64,000 bases of DNA from Pseudoxanthomonas kalamensis DSM 18571. Lineage in GTDB: Bacteria > Pseudomonadota > Gammaproteobacteria > Xanthomonadales > Xanthomonadaceae. Both the position numbers and the translations under genes were made by a program. Each line of letters starts with the position of its first letter. Position 1 is the stretch's first letter. Location of the stretch: the NCBI RefSeq assembly GCF_010211745.1, contig NZ_PDWQ01000003.1:310001-374000 (forward strand), in the 5' to 3' direction. Positions 22,401 through 30,614 of this stretch are shown here, piece after piece. The notes under the pieces are model-generated. The model had not been told where the DNA came from and did not search any database. It was given only the letters and a program-made list of their open reading frames with translations.

Positions 22401-24437
22401 CTGGACGCCAAGGGCAATGCGCGGATCGCGCTGAAGGTGCCTGATTTCAACGGCACGCTGAGGGTGTCGGCGCTGGTCTGGTCCGATGAGCGCTACGGCA
22501 ACCGCGACGCCGAAACCCTGGTGCGCGCGCCGATCGTGGCCGAAGCCAGCCTGCCGCGGGTGCTGGCGCCGGGCGACAGCAGCACGGTCACCCTGGACTT
22601 GCAGAACTTCACCGGCAAGCCGGGGCAGTTCCAGGTGCGGCTGGACGGCAGCGGGCCGCTGTCGATCGCGCAGGCGCAACGCAGTGCCAGCCTCGACGAC
22701 TCGGGCAAGACCACGCTGAGCTTCCCGCTGACCGCCGGCGAGGGCTACAGCACCGCCAAGGTGCGCGTGCGGGTGGACGGCAACGGCTTCAAGGTCGATC
22801 GCAGCTACGAGGTGCCGGTGCGTGCCGGCTGGCCGTCGGTCGTGCGGGCGCAGACGCGCGTGCTCGATCCGCTGGCGCCGGTCGGCATGGACAGCAGTTT
22901 CGTCGCCGGGCTGATGGCCGGTTCGGTCAACGCGCGGATCACCGTCAGCGCGATGCCGCCGATCCCGTTCGCCAGCGCCCTGCAGGACGTGCTGAAGTAT
23001 CCGTACGGCTGCGCCGAACAGACCACCAGCAAGGGCTATGCGGCGCTGGAACTGGATGCGGACACGGCCAAGCTGCTGGGCGTGGACGGACTGGACGCGG
23101 CCAAGCGCCGCGAGCGCATGGAAGGCGCGTTCGGCCGCCTGGCGTCGATGCAGGTGTCCAACGGCAACTTCTCGATGTGGGGCGACGACGGTTACGTGGC
23201 GCCGGGACTGACGCCGTACATCACCGAGTTCCTGCTCGACGCCAAGCAGGGCGGTTTCGCGGTGCCGGAGAACGTGCTGCAGAAGGCCCTGAATCGGCTC
23301 AACGAGGACCTGCTGGCCGGCGGCAACCAGTTCTACGGCTACGACAACCGCGACCACCTGCGTTTCGCCAACCAGGCCTGGTCCGGCTACGTGCTGGCCA
23401 AGGTCAACCGCGCGCCGCTGGGTACGTTGCGTGCGCTGTACGACAACGAGCGCGGCAAGAGCCTGACCGGGCTGCCGCTTATCCATCTGGGCATCGCGCT
23501 GTCGCTGCAGGGCGATACCAAGCGCGGCGAGAAGGCCATCGCCGAGGGTTTCGCCAAAAACGGATCGCGTCCACGCTACCTGGGCGATTACGGCAGCCGC
23601 ATCCGCGACGATGCGCTGATGATCGCGCTGGTGCACGAGAACAAGCTGGCCAAGCCGGCCTACGACGGCCGCGCGATCGACCTCGGCCGCGAGCTGGACG
23701 TGCGGCGCAACTCCGAATGGATGTACCTGAGCACGCAGGAACAGGTGGCGCTGGCCCGGGTCGGCAAGTCGCTGATGCTGGATCAGGACAAGCTGGTGTC
23801 GGGCACCTGGAAGATCGACGGCGAGGAGCAACTCGTGCAGCCGGACAAGCTGACCGCGCGCAGCTTCGATGCGGCGACCCTGGCGCAGGGCGTCAGCTTC
23901 GTGCCGGAGGGTACGCCACCGCTGTTCGCCAGCCTGGAAGCGGCCGGCGTGCCGCGTCAGGCGCCGGCGCCTGACGAGCGCCAGATAGGCGTCAAGCGCG
24001 ACTACTACACCACCGAGGGCAAGCCCTGGCAGGGCAACCGCCTGAAGGAAGGCGAGGCGCTGATCGTGCGGCTGTCGATCACTGCCGACCAGTCGATCCC
24101 GGACGCCTTGCTGACCGATCTGTTGCCGGCCGGGCTCGAAATCGAGAACTTCAATCTCGGCGATGCGCGGCAGTGGGCCGACGTGGTGGTGGACGGCATC
24201 AGCATCAGCGACCGCAGCAGCGCCGCCGACGTCAAGTACGAGGAGTTCCGTGACGACCGCTACGTGGCCGCGTTGAAGCTGCGCCGGGGAAGTACTGCCA
24301 AGGTGTTCTATCTGGTGCGCGCGGTGACGCCGGGCAGCTATGGGGTGCCGCCGCCGCTGATCGAGGACATGTACCGTCCCGACATCCGCGGCGTGGGCCG
24401 GGCGTCGCCGGCGCGGATCACGGTGACCCAGCCTTGA
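19479..24437 (+). CDS. alpha-2-macroglobulin family lipoprotein (YfhM-like)
   Basis: A bacterial alpha-2-macroglobulin, thought to trap proteases in the periplasm and, with PBP1C, protect and repair the cell wall. It is 1652 residues from the ATG at 19479, which begins a lipoprotein signal ending in LVVAGC. MG-type beta domains fill the N-terminal two thirds (DVFAWSGRDLYRPGETVHVS is the conserved MG motif). The thioester motif CAEQ (Cys about 1178, in YPYGCAEQTTSKGY) is intact, followed by the alpha-helical thioester domain (MQVSNGNFSMWGDDGYVAPG) and a C-terminal receptor-like domain. An upstream in-frame ATG at 19413 would put the signal peptide too far from the N-terminus. It is followed after 13 bases by pbpC, a pairing seen in many proteobacteria. 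Confidence 0.93.
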   Translation: MARTRFADFHARSAARARGRNGLRALFVLALLALVVAGCKRNESGQLPEASGGPVQAEKDAVEGFAVVGAYPDQHDGDLSLAVQFSQPLVGSQDFDRLLSVNDDKGAVVKGSWVLDDDGDDKGRVLRFPHVEAAKDYELAISADLLAADGSRLGKEFRRKVHAGELDPAVGFASQGSVLPARESRGLPVVSINVPEVDVEFLRVSESQLPKFFSEYQRGGRRSGWDLDSDYSDNTPIAKLAEPVYANRFVLGGNPNERQLTYLPVQDIKELQEPGLYFAVMKRTGQFRDDYDTAFFTVSDIGLHARAYKDKLFVHTASLHDGDAVGAVELRILDGRGETVFKADTDGNGNAMLDYTLDAAHVLVARRGKDVSMLPFNQPALDLSEFAVSGRGNAWFDVFAWSGRDLYRPGETVHVSALLRDNDGKPVKAQPVFLRLKQPDGKVFRETRLEPGEQGYFGFSQAIPAEAPTGRWQVEFRTDPASKEAVQGMDLRIEEFLPERMKLDLDAVQAVLKPGEPLKLNATAAYLYGAPAAGNRFTAKLAVAVEQHPLESLPGYFFGDATVQLPREAKDIIDEKFDDKGEYAQDVALPAEVKPVTPVAAIVAGSVYETGGRTVNRSLKRVMWPADALVGVRPLFDDEDGADANARAGFELVRVGADGQPRPGKGLKATLVREHRDYHWNHTEDGGWDYDFTQRFENLEAKTVDLEQTAVRIDFPVEWGGYRLDVYDPQTGLTMRYPFYAGWRWDDDNRGLDARPDKVKLALDKTGYRAGDTLKVTVTPPHPGKGLLMVESDRMLYVQAVDVKPGSTFEIPISEDWERHDVYVTALVFRGGSAPSKITPARAVGVAHVPMDRKARRVAVGLKVPDKMRPEQELPVTVSVPELAGKPAHVTVSAVDVGILNITRFPVPDANAHFFAQRRLGVDAYDIYGRVIESFEGGSARLRFGGDMALAALPQAKRPTARVQTVDLFSGAVKLDAKGNARIALKVPDFNGTLRVSALVWSDERYGNRDAETLVRAPIVAEASLPRVLAPGDSSTVTLDLQNFTGKPGQFQVRLDGSGPLSIAQAQRSASLDDSGKTTLSFPLTAGEGYSTAKVRVRVDGNGFKVDRSYEVPVRAGWPSVVRAQTRVLDPLAPVGMDSSFVAGLMAGSVNARITVSAMPPIPFASALQDVLKYPYGCAEQTTSKGYAALELDADTAKLLGVDGLDAAKRRERMEGAFGRLASMQVSNGNFSMWGDDGYVAPGLTPYITEFLLDAKQGGFAVPENVLQKALNRLNEDLLAGGNQFYGYDNRDHLRFANQAWSGYVLAKVNRAPLGTLRALYDNERGKSLTGLPLIHLGIALSLQGDTKRGEKAIAEGFAKNGSRPRYLGDYGSRIRDDALMIALVHENKLAKPAYDGRAIDLGRELDVRRNSEWMYLSTQEQVALARVGKSLMLDQDKLVSGTWKIDGEEQLVQPDKLTARSFDAATLAQGVSFVPEGTPPLFASLEAAGVPRQAPAPDERQIGVKRDYYTTEGKPWQGNRLKEGEALIVRLSITADQSIPDALLTDLLPAGLEIENFNLGDARQWADVVVDGISISDRSSAADVKYEEFRDDRYVAALKLRRGSTAKVFYLVRAVTPGSYGVPPPLIEDMYRPDIRGVGRASPARITVTQP

Positions 24438-24450
24438 CGGATCGCAGGGA

Positions 24451-26856
24451 GTGGAAAGAAGCGGGTCGCGGCTAGCAGGCCGGCTGCGATCATTCGCAGC
24501 CGGGCTTCGCCGTTTGCCGCTGCTTGCCGTGCTGCGCTGGGGCACGGTCGCGATCCTGTTGTCGGTGCTGGTACTGGACCTGGCGTTTCCGCCGCCGTTG
24601 CCGCGCGCGCGCGACACCAGCACTCTGGTAGTCGCCCGCGACGGCACCCCTCTGCGCGCGTTTGCCGACGCCGAAGGGGTGTGGCGCTATCCGGCCACCC
24701 CGGACAGCGTGTCGCCGCTGTATCTGCAGGCGCTACTGAACTACGAGGACCGGCATTTCTACCGGCACCCTGGAGTCAATCCGTGGGCGCTGCTGCGCGC
24801 GGGCGGACAGTGGCTGCGTTCGGGACGAATCGTGTCCGGCGGCTCCACGCTGACGATGCAGGTGGCGCGCATCCTCGACAAGTCGCCCGGCAATACCCGC
24901 AGTCTCTGGGGCAAGACCAAGCAGGTCCTGCGCGCCATGCAACTGGAGGCGCGGCTGGACAAGCGGCAGATCCTGACCCTGTACCTGGAGCGGGCGCCGT
25001 TCGGCGGCACCATCGAAGGCGTCGAGGCCGCCAGCTGGGCCTACCTCGGCAAGCCGGCGACGCGGTTGTCGCAGGCCGAAGCGGCGCTGCTGGCGGTGCT
25101 GCCGCAGGCGCCCAGCCGGCTGCGCCCGGACCGCCATCCACAGGCCGCGCAGGCCGCGCGCGACAAGTTGCTCGAACGCATGGCCGCGCTGGGGGTGTGG
25201 ACGCGCGAGCAGGTGGACGATGCGCGGATCGAGCCGGTGGTGGCGCGCGCGTTGCAGTCGCCGTTGCACGCGGCTCTGCTGGCGCAACGGTTGAAGCAGG
25301 CCGCGCCGCAGCAGGCGCGGATCGCCTCGACCATCGACATCGGTTTGCAGCGCACGCTGGAAGAGCGCGTCGCCGCGTATTTCTCCCGGCTGCCGGAACG
25401 CACTTCGGCCGCGCTGCTGGTGGTCGACAACGCCAGCCTGGAGGCGCGCGCCTATATCGGCACGCTGGAGTTCGGCGACAAGGCACGGCTGGGCCACGTC
25501 GACATGGTGCAGGCCTGGCGCTCGCCGGGATCGACGCTGAAGCCGTTCCTGTACGGGTTGGCGCTGGACGACGGCCTGATCCATTCGGAGAGCCTGCTGG
25601 TCGATGCGCCGCAGAGCTTCGGCGGCTACCGGCCGGGCAATTTCGACGCCGCCTTCAACGGTCCGGTCAGCGCCGCGCAGGCCTTGCGGATGTCGCTGAA
25701 CGTGCCCGCGGTCGATCTGCTTGACCGGGTCGGGCCGGTGCGTTTCTCCGCCCGCCTGGCCAATGGCGGCATCGCCTTGCGCTATCCGCACGGCGCCAGC
25801 CCGAACCTGGCACTGATCCTTGGCGGTACCGGCGCGCGGCTGGAGGATCTGGTCGGCGCCTACGCTGCGTTCAACCGCGGCGGCGTGGCCGGACGGGTGC
25901 GCTACACCGAAGACGATCCGGTCACCGAACGACGCCTGCTGTCCCCCGGTGCGGCGTGGATCGTGCGCGAGATACTGGAATCGAATCCGCGCCCCGGCTA
26001 CGGCATGGGTGCGTTCGACACCGGCACGCGGCCGCGGGTGGCGTGGAAGACCGGTACCAGTTACGGCTTCCGCGATGCCTGGGCGATCGGCGGCACCCGC
26101 CGCTACACGGTCGGCGCATGGGTCGGGCGTCCCGATGGCACGCCGTTGCCGGGGCAGTACGGTGCGATCACTGCGCTGCCGCTGATGTTCGAAGTGATCG
26201 ACAGCCTGCCGCACGAGCCCGCCGATGCCGCGCCCGCGCCGCCGCCGTCCAACGTCGTGCAGCAGGACATCTGCTGGCCGCTGGGGCTGCCGCCGGACCC
26301 GGCGGCACCGCAATTGTGCCAGCGCCGCTTCGAGGCGTGGACGCTGGATGGCAACCTGCCACCGACCTTCGCCGAGCGCGGCGCGCGCCTGTGGAGCGCC
26401 GGGCGCGAACGTTTCCGCAAGGATGCCGCGACCGGCTTGCGGTTGTCGGCCGAATGCGCGCGCCAGCACCATGCACTCGACGCCGAAATCGCACGCTGGC
26501 CGGCGCTGGCGTCGCCGTGGCTGTCGGCGCGCGAGCGGCGCGGATCGCGATTGCCGCCGCTGTCCCCGGATTGCACGGCCGACGGCCGCGACGCGATCGA
26601 GGAGCTGCACATCGACGGCATCAACGACCGTGCCACCTTCGCCCGCCCGCCCGGCAGCAGCGGCAAACTGCGCTTGCAACCGCGCGCGCTGGGCACGCAG
26701 ACGCGGGTGCAATGGCTGCTGGATGGGCGCTGGCTGGCGCAGACCGAGGGCCAGGGGCGCCTGGACCACGATTTCGGTCAGCCCGGCGAACACACGCTGA
26801 CCGGACTGGCCGACAGCGGCGCCTGGGCCAGCGTGCGTTTCCGGGTGCTGCCCTAG
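24451..26856 (+). CDS. pbpC: penicillin-binding protein 1C
   Basis: Class A PBP (801 residues) with a glycosyltransferase 51 domain and a transpeptidase domain, anchored by an N-terminal helix (WGTVAILLSVLVLDLAF). GT51 motifs are NYEDRHFYRHPGVNP and GGSTLTMQVAR. Transpeptidase motifs are SPGSTLKPF (SxxK), SLNVPAV (SxN) and KTGTSYGFRDAW (KTG). A C-terminal BiPBP_C-type beta domain follows (about 690-800). It starts at GTG 24451 after GCAGGGA. Coupled to the alpha-2-macroglobulin gene, it probably forms a cell-wall repair pair. Its stop codon overlaps the stop of the convergent peroxiredoxin gene in the tetranucleotide CTAG at 26853-26856. Confidence 0.96.
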   Translation: MERSGSRLAGRLRSFAAGLRRLPLLAVLRWGTVAILLSVLVLDLAFPPPLPRARDTSTLVVARDGTPLRAFADAEGVWRYPATPDSVSPLYLQALLNYEDRHFYRHPGVNPWALLRAGGQWLRSGRIVSGGSTLTMQVARILDKSPGNTRSLWGKTKQVLRAMQLEARLDKRQILTLYLERAPFGGTIEGVEAASWAYLGKPATRLSQAEAALLAVLPQAPSRLRPDRHPQAAQAARDKLLERMAALGVWTREQVDDARIEPVVARALQSPLHAALLAQRLKQAAPQQARIASTIDIGLQRTLEERVAAYFSRLPERTSAALLVVDNASLEARAYIGTLEFGDKARLGHVDMVQAWRSPGSTLKPFLYGLALDDGLIHSESLLVDAPQSFGGYRPGNFDAAFNGPVSAAQALRMSLNVPAVDLLDRVGPVRFSARLANGGIALRYPHGASPNLALILGGTGARLEDLVGAYAAFNRGGVAGRVRYTEDDPVTERRLLSPGAAWIVREILESNPRPGYGMGAFDTGTRPRVAWKTGTSYGFRDAWAIGGTRRYTVGAWVGRPDGTPLPGQYGAITALPLMFEVIDSLPHEPADAAPAPPPSNVVQQDICWPLGLPPDPAAPQLCQRRFEAWTLDGNLPPTFAERGARLWSAGRERFRKDAATGLRLSAECARQHHALDAEIARWPALASPWLSARERRGSRLPPLSPDCTADGRDAIEELHIDGINDRATFARPPGSSGKLRLQPRALGTQTRVQWLLDGRWLAQTEGQGRLDHDFGQPGEHTLTGLADSGAWASVRFRVLP

Positions 26857-27335
26857 GCGGGCAGATGCTCCAGCACGTATTCGGCCGAGGACACCCTGAA
26901 TTCGCCGGGCGCTTCCACCCACAGCTGCTTGACCACGCCATCCTCGGCGTACAGCGCGTAACGGCGCGAGCGCAGGCCCATGCCGTAACCGCTGGCGTCC
27001 ATCTCCAGTCCCAGCGCGCGTGCCAGGTCGCCGTTGCCGTCGGCCAGCATCTGCAGGCCGTCCGGAATCTGTTCGGCGCGGCCCCAGGCCTGCATCACGA
27101 ACGGATCGTTGACCGAGACGCAGTACACGTTGATGCCGCGGCTGCGGAAGTCGGCGAAATGCTTGACGAAGCCCGGCAGGTGGCGTTCCGAGCAGGTGGG
27201 GGTGAACGCACCGGGCACCGCGAACATGACGACCTTGTTGCCGTCGAACAGGGCGCGGGTGTCCAGGGTCTCGACGCCTTCGCGGATGCGCTTGACGGTG
27301 ACTTCCGGGATGCGCTCGCCGATCTGGATGCTCAT
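26853..27335 (-). CDS. peroxiredoxin, Prx5/AhpC-TSA type
   Basis: A thiol peroxidase of 160 residues reducing peroxides. The peroxidatic Cys48 lies in VPGAFTPTCSERHLPG, the PxxxTxxC motif of the atypical Prx5 group; no clear C-terminal resolving cysteine is present, so reduction probably needs glutathione or another thiol. Motifs GINVYCVSVNDPFVMQAWG and LGLEMDASGYGMGLRSRRYAL fit the Prx5/type II family. The ATG at 27335 begins MSIQIGERIPEVTV. It is divergent from hsp20, and both are stress genes. Confidence 0.93.
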   Translation of the reverse strand: MSIQIGERIPEVTVKRIREGVETLDTRALFDGNKVVMFAVPGAFTPTCSERHLPGFVKHFADFRSRGINVYCVSVNDPFVMQAWGRAEQIPDGLQMLADGNGDLARALGLEMDASGYGMGLRSRRYALYAEDGVVKQLWVEAPGEFRVSSAEYVLEHLPA

Positions 27336-27390
27336 GGTGTCTCCGGGATGAACGTGGGGGTCGGGACGATGGTAAGCCCGAAACGCGACT

Positions 27391-27418
27391 CTTGAAATCC
27401 TGCCGCCGGTTCCCATGT
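27391..27418 (+). promoter_or_regulatory. sigma-32 heat-shock promoter of hsp20
   Basis: CTTGAAA (27391-27397) exactly matches the sigma-32 -35 element. After 13 bases comes TCCCATGT (27411-27418), one base off the CCCCATnT -10 element. It is oriented towards hsp20, about 65 bases before its ATG. Confidence 0.72.
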
Positions 27419-27427
27419 TCCGGTCAT

Positions 27428-27481
27428 GGCGGCGAGTGCCGCCGGAATCCGCCGGAAACCGGCACCCCATCAGGAGATTCC
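27428..27481 (+). ncRNA. hsp20 5' leader: candidate RNA thermometer
   Basis: Three consecutive helices can be drawn in the leader. GGCGGC (27428-27433) pairs with GCCGCC (27438-27443) around GAGT. GGAATC (27444-27449) pairs with GATTCC (27476-27481). Enclosed by the latter, GCCGG (27451-27455) pairs with CCGGC (27459-27463) around AAA. The second helix traps bases between the AGGAG ribosome binding site and the ATG at 27483, as in ROSE-type thermometers of small heat-shock genes. Folding was done by eye only. Confidence 0.4.
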
Positions 27482-27482
27482 C

Positions 27483-27938
27483 ATGAGCATCATCCGTTAC
27501 CAGCAGTGGCCCGCGCAGGCCTTCCAGAACGAAATCAAGCAGGTGTTCGACCGCTTCTTCGACCACAGCGACAGCGACGAGTCGGCGGTGGCCACCGCGC
27601 AGTGGACACCGCGCGTGGACATCAAGGAAGAAGCCGACCGCTTCGTCATCTACGCCGACCTTCCGGGCATCGACCCAGCCCAGATCGAGGTGCAGATGGA
27701 CAAGGGCATCCTCAGCATCAAGGGCGAGCGCAGCAGCGAGTCGAAGACCGAAACCGAGCGCTTCTCGCGGATCGAACGCACATACGGCAGTTTCCACCGC
27801 CGCTTCGCCTTGCCGGACAGCGCCGATGCCGAAGGCATTTCCGCCCACGGCAGCAACGGCGTGCTGGAGATCGTGATTCCGAAGAAGCCGGAAACCTCGC
27901 CGCGGCGCATCCAGGTCGGGGCGCGGCAGGTCCAGTAA
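27483..27938 (+). CDS. Hsp20/alpha-crystallin small heat-shock protein
   Basis: An ATP-independent holdase that binds unfolding proteins. The 151-residue protein has an N-terminal arm (SIIRYQQWPAQAFQNEIKQV), an alpha-crystallin domain from WTPRVDIKEEADRFVIYADL to GVLEIVIPKK with the GSFHRRFALPD motif, and a C-terminal EIVIPKK-type I-x-I/V anchor. It is preceded by a strong AGGAG site, a sigma-32-type promoter and a leader able to fold over the ribosome binding site. A CbpA-like co-chaperone follows. Confidence 0.95.
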   Translation: MSIIRYQQWPAQAFQNEIKQVFDRFFDHSDSDESAVATAQWTPRVDIKEEADRFVIYADLPGIDPAQIEVQMDKGILSIKGERSSESKTETERFSRIERTYGSFHRRFALPDSADAEGISAHGSNGVLEIVIPKKPETSPRRIQVGARQVQ

Positions 27939-27950
27939 CGGTCGGGCGAC

Positions 27951-27983
27951 CGCGGCCCGGGCCGCGCCACATGCCGGTGTGGC
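27951..27983. other. double inverted repeat after hsp20
   Basis: A 16-base perfect palindrome, CGCGGCCCGGGCCGCG (27951-27966), abuts a GCCACA/TGTGGC stem (27966-27983). It may end hsp20 transcription, but no T-tract follows. A TAGAAT (28015-28020) then offers a -10 for cbpA. Confidence 0.35.
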
Positions 27984-28072
27984 CCGGGCAACCTGTCCGC
28001 GTGGGCAGGGCAGGTAGAATCGGAGGCCCGTGATCGCAAGGTCGCGGGCCGTTGTTCGTTCAGAGGCAATCG

Positions 28073-28978
28073 ATGGAATTCAAGGACTACTACGCCATCC
28101 TCGGGGTCGAGCCCGGTGCGGGCGATGCCGAAATCAAGACGGCCTATCGCCGTCTGGCGCGCAAGTACCACCCGGACGTCAGCAAGGAGGCCGGCGCCGA
28201 GGACAAGTTCAAGGCGGTCAACGAGGCCTACGAGGCGTTGCGCGATCCGCAGAAACGCGCCGCCTACGACCAGCTGCGCGCGCAGGGATATCGCCCGGGC
28301 GAGGAATTCCGGCCGCCGCCGGATTTCGGTGCGGGCGGCTATGGTGGTGCGCAAGGCTTCGACTTCGACGAGATTTTCGGCAATGCCGGCGGAGCGGGCG
28401 GTGGCGGCTTCAGCGACTTCTTCGAAGGACTGTTCGGCCGCCGCGCGCGTGCTGGCGGTGGCGCTGCCGGCGGGCCCCAGCCGCGAGGCGACACCCGGGC
28501 CAAGTTCGCCGTGCCGCTGCAGGCGGTCTACGACGGCAGCAGTGTGCGCATCAACGTCAACGGCAAGCAACTGGATGTCAAAGTGCCCAAGGGCATCCGT
28601 CCGGGCCAGGTGATCCGGCTGGGCGGGCAGGGCAATCGCGGCGGCAACCTGCTGCTGGAAGTCGAATACGCCCCGCACCCGCAGTTCGAGGTGGACGGCA
28701 GCAACATCATCCACGTGCTGCAGGTGGCACCGTGGCAGGCGGCCCTGGGCGCCAGCCTGAGCGTGCCGACGCTGGGCGGCCCGGTGGAGGTCAAGGTGCC
28801 GGCCAACTCCGATGCCGGCCGCAAGCTTCGACTGCGCGGCCGCGGCCTGCCGGGCAAGCCGGCGGGCGACCAGATCGTGGAACTGGAAATCACCGCACCC
28901 AAGCCGGTGACCGAGCGCCAGCAGACCTTGTACCGGATGCTGGCCAGTGCCTTCAGCGAAGGCGCCGACGAGTCCTGA
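28073..28978 (+). CDS. cbpA: DnaJ-class co-chaperone, CbpA-like
   Basis: A 301-residue J-domain protein without the cysteine zinc-finger region of DnaJ, as in curved-DNA-binding protein A. The J domain occupies residues 1-70 (MEFKDYYAILGVEPGAG..., with His33-Pro34-Asp35 in KYHPD). A Gly/Phe-rich linker at about 85-140 (FGNAGGAGGGGFSDFFEGLF) leads to two beta-sandwich substrate-binding domains (VPKGIRPGQVIRLGGQGN; VPANSDAGRKLRLRGRGLPG). It stimulates DnaK and may bind DNA. The ATG at 28073 follows AGAGG. It sits 134 bases after hsp20 on the same strand. Confidence 0.92.
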   Translation: MEFKDYYAILGVEPGAGDAEIKTAYRRLARKYHPDVSKEAGAEDKFKAVNEAYEALRDPQKRAAYDQLRAQGYRPGEEFRPPPDFGAGGYGGAQGFDFDEIFGNAGGAGGGGFSDFFEGLFGRRARAGGGAAGGPQPRGDTRAKFAVPLQAVYDGSSVRINVNGKQLDVKVPKGIRPGQVIRLGGQGNRGGNLLLEVEYAPHPQFEVDGSNIIHVLQVAPWQAALGASLSVPTLGGPVEVKVPANSDAGRKLRLRGRGLPGKPAGDQIVELEITAPKPVTERQQTLYRMLASAFSEGADES

Positions 28979-28990
28979 GGTGTTGCGACC

Positions 28991-29380
28991 TCAGGCAGCG
29001 GTGGGCGGCGCCGGGTCGGTGTTGATGATGCGCTCGATGACCTCGGCCAGCTCGGTTTCCGAGAACGGCTTGGTCAGGTAGGCCTTGGCGCCCTGGCGCA
29101 TGCCCCACATGCGGTCGGTGTCCTGGTCCTTGGTGGTGACCAGCACTACCGGGATGTGGCGGGTGGTGCTTTCGCGGTTGAGGGTGCGCGTGGCCTGGAA
29201 GCCGTTGAGATTCGGCATCACCACGTCCATCAGCACCATATCCGGCAGTTCGCGCTTGGCGACTTCCACGCCGGTGGCGCCGTCTTCGGCGGTCAAGGAC
29301 TCGTGTCCCAGTTTTTCGACGATCCGCTGGATGCCCAGCAGCTGCGACGGCGAATCGTCGACGATGAGGATACGAGCCAT
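28991..29380 (-). CDS. single-domain response regulator, PilH-like
   Basis: A 129-residue stand-alone CheY-type receiver. The acidic pocket is in LIVDDS, the phosphorylated Asp52 is in VLMDVVMPNLNG, and the conserved Lys is in YLTKPF; the Thr is in VVLVTTKDQD. MARILIVDDSPSQ and MWGMRQGAKAYLTKPFSE are typical of PilH, the retraction-side regulator of type IV pilus chemosensory systems. No pilG, pilI or pilJ gene is adjacent, so PilH is a family-level call. An AAGGGGGTG ribosome binding site precedes the ATG. It is convergent with cbpA, 12 bases apart. Confidence 0.82.
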   Translation of the reverse strand: MARILIVDDSPSQLLGIQRIVEKLGHESLTAEDGATGVEVAKRELPDMVLMDVVMPNLNGFQATRTLNRESTTRHIPVVLVTTKDQDTDRMWGMRQGAKAYLTKPFSETELAEVIERIINTDPAPPTAA

Positions 29381-29495
29381 GACACCCCCTTGAAATTTCC
29401 CCAGTCCGGATTGTAACGGCCGCGGCGGGAAAGGCTAGGCCCGGCTCGACCGATAGGCGCGATAGTGGGCCGCTCGTCCGGTTTCCGGCCGGGTA

Positions 29496-30491
29496 TCAGC
29501 CGATTTTGACCAGGGTGCGGCCGAACGAGCCGCCGTCCAGCATGGTTTCGAACACGGCCGGCAGACCGTCCAGGCCGATCTCGCGGGTGCAGATGGCGTC
29601 CAGGTGGCGCGGCTTCCAGTCGCCGGCCAGTCGTTCCCAGACCGACTCGCGGATGTCGCGGGCGGTGCCGGCCGAGGCCACGCCCAGCAGCGACACGCCG
29701 CGGATGATGAACGGCATCACCGTCATGTCCAGTTGCGGACTGGCGGCCAGCCCGGCCGAGGCGACGTTGCCGTAGGGTGCGGTCTGCGCCAGCAGGCTGG
29801 TCAGCATGGCGCCGCCGACGTTGTCCAGACCGCCGCCGAAGCGCGCCGATTCCATCGGTCGGTCGGTCGCCAGCGCCTCGCGCCCCAGCACCTCGCTGGC
29901 GCCGATCGATTTCAGGTATGGCGCCTGATCTGCTTTGCCGCTGATCGCATGCACTTCGAATCCGGCCTTGCTGAAGATATCCACGGCCAGCGAACCGACC
30001 CCGCCAGTGGCGCCGGTCACCGCCAGCGGCCCGTGTTCCGGCGTCTGCCGGTTTTCGCGCATGCGATACAGCGCCAGCGCGGCGGTGAAGCCGGCGGTGC
30101 CGAGGATCATGCTCTCGCGCAGGCTCAAGCCATCCGGCAGCGGAATGACCCACTGCGCCGACAGGCGCGCGTATTCGGCATAGCCGCCATCGCGGGTTTC
30201 GCTGAGCCCGCTGCCGGTGACCAGCAAGGGGTCGCCTTCGCGGAACGTCGGGTCGCCGGAGGCGACCACGTGCCCAGCCAGGTCGATGCCACCGACCAGC
30301 GGGAAGCGGCGCAGGATCTTGCCCTTGCCGGTACCGGCCAAGGCGTCCTTGAAGTTGACCGACGAGTACGCGACCTTGACCACGACCTCACCGGGATTGA
30401 GGTCGTCCAGTGCGAGTGTTTCCAGTCCGCTGCGATAGCCACGGTCGTCGTTGTGGATGCGGAAGGCGGTGAACGTGGAAGGGGTGCTCAT
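29496..30491 (-). CDS. YhdH/AcuI-type MDR oxidoreductase
   Basis: A zinc-independent medium-chain dehydrogenase/reductase (331 residues) of the YhdH/YhfP group, whose characterised members reduce acrylyl-CoA to propionyl-CoA with NADPH. It has an N-terminal GroES-like domain (VAYSSVNFKDALAGTGKGKI, GIDLAGHVVASGDP) and a Rossmann domain with VTGATGGVGSLAVDIF. No zinc-binding cysteines are seen. It is a single gene with a 115-base gap to the PilH-like gene. The physiological substrate is inference. Confidence 0.9.
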   Translation of the reverse strand: MSTPSTFTAFRIHNDDRGYRSGLETLALDDLNPGEVVVKVAYSSVNFKDALAGTGKGKILRRFPLVGGIDLAGHVVASGDPTFREGDPLLVTGSGLSETRDGGYAEYARLSAQWVIPLPDGLSLRESMILGTAGFTAALALYRMRENRQTPEHGPLAVTGATGGVGSLAVDIFSKAGFEVHAISGKADQAPYLKSIGASEVLGREALATDRPMESARFGGGLDNVGGAMLTSLLAQTAPYGNVASAGLAASPQLDMTVMPFIIRGVSLLGVASAGTARDIRESVWERLAGDWKPRHLDAICTREIGLDGLPAVFETMLDGGSFGRTLVKIG

Positions 30492-30614
30492 GCTGGTTTC
30501 CAGTTAGTTGTCCTGTGTGCCGTCATTCCGGGGAGAACCGGTAGCCATGATGCTCTTGCGGGTTGCCGTGGCTGGGGTGAGAGCCGGCCGTTGTGCCGAT
30601 TGGTCCGTAGCAAA

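Noticed and set aside
24451-24550. Later ATG start for pbpC
   Set aside because: The GTG at 24451 has a suitable ribosome binding site and includes the full cytoplasmic tail and membrane anchor.
19008-24647. A minus-strand open frame of more than 1800 codons opposite gyrA's end and the alpha-2-macroglobulin gene
   Set aside because: It has the composition of antisense translation in GC-rich DNA (runs of R, H, Q, G, V) and no domain motif, while the plus strand encodes a complete thioester-containing protein.
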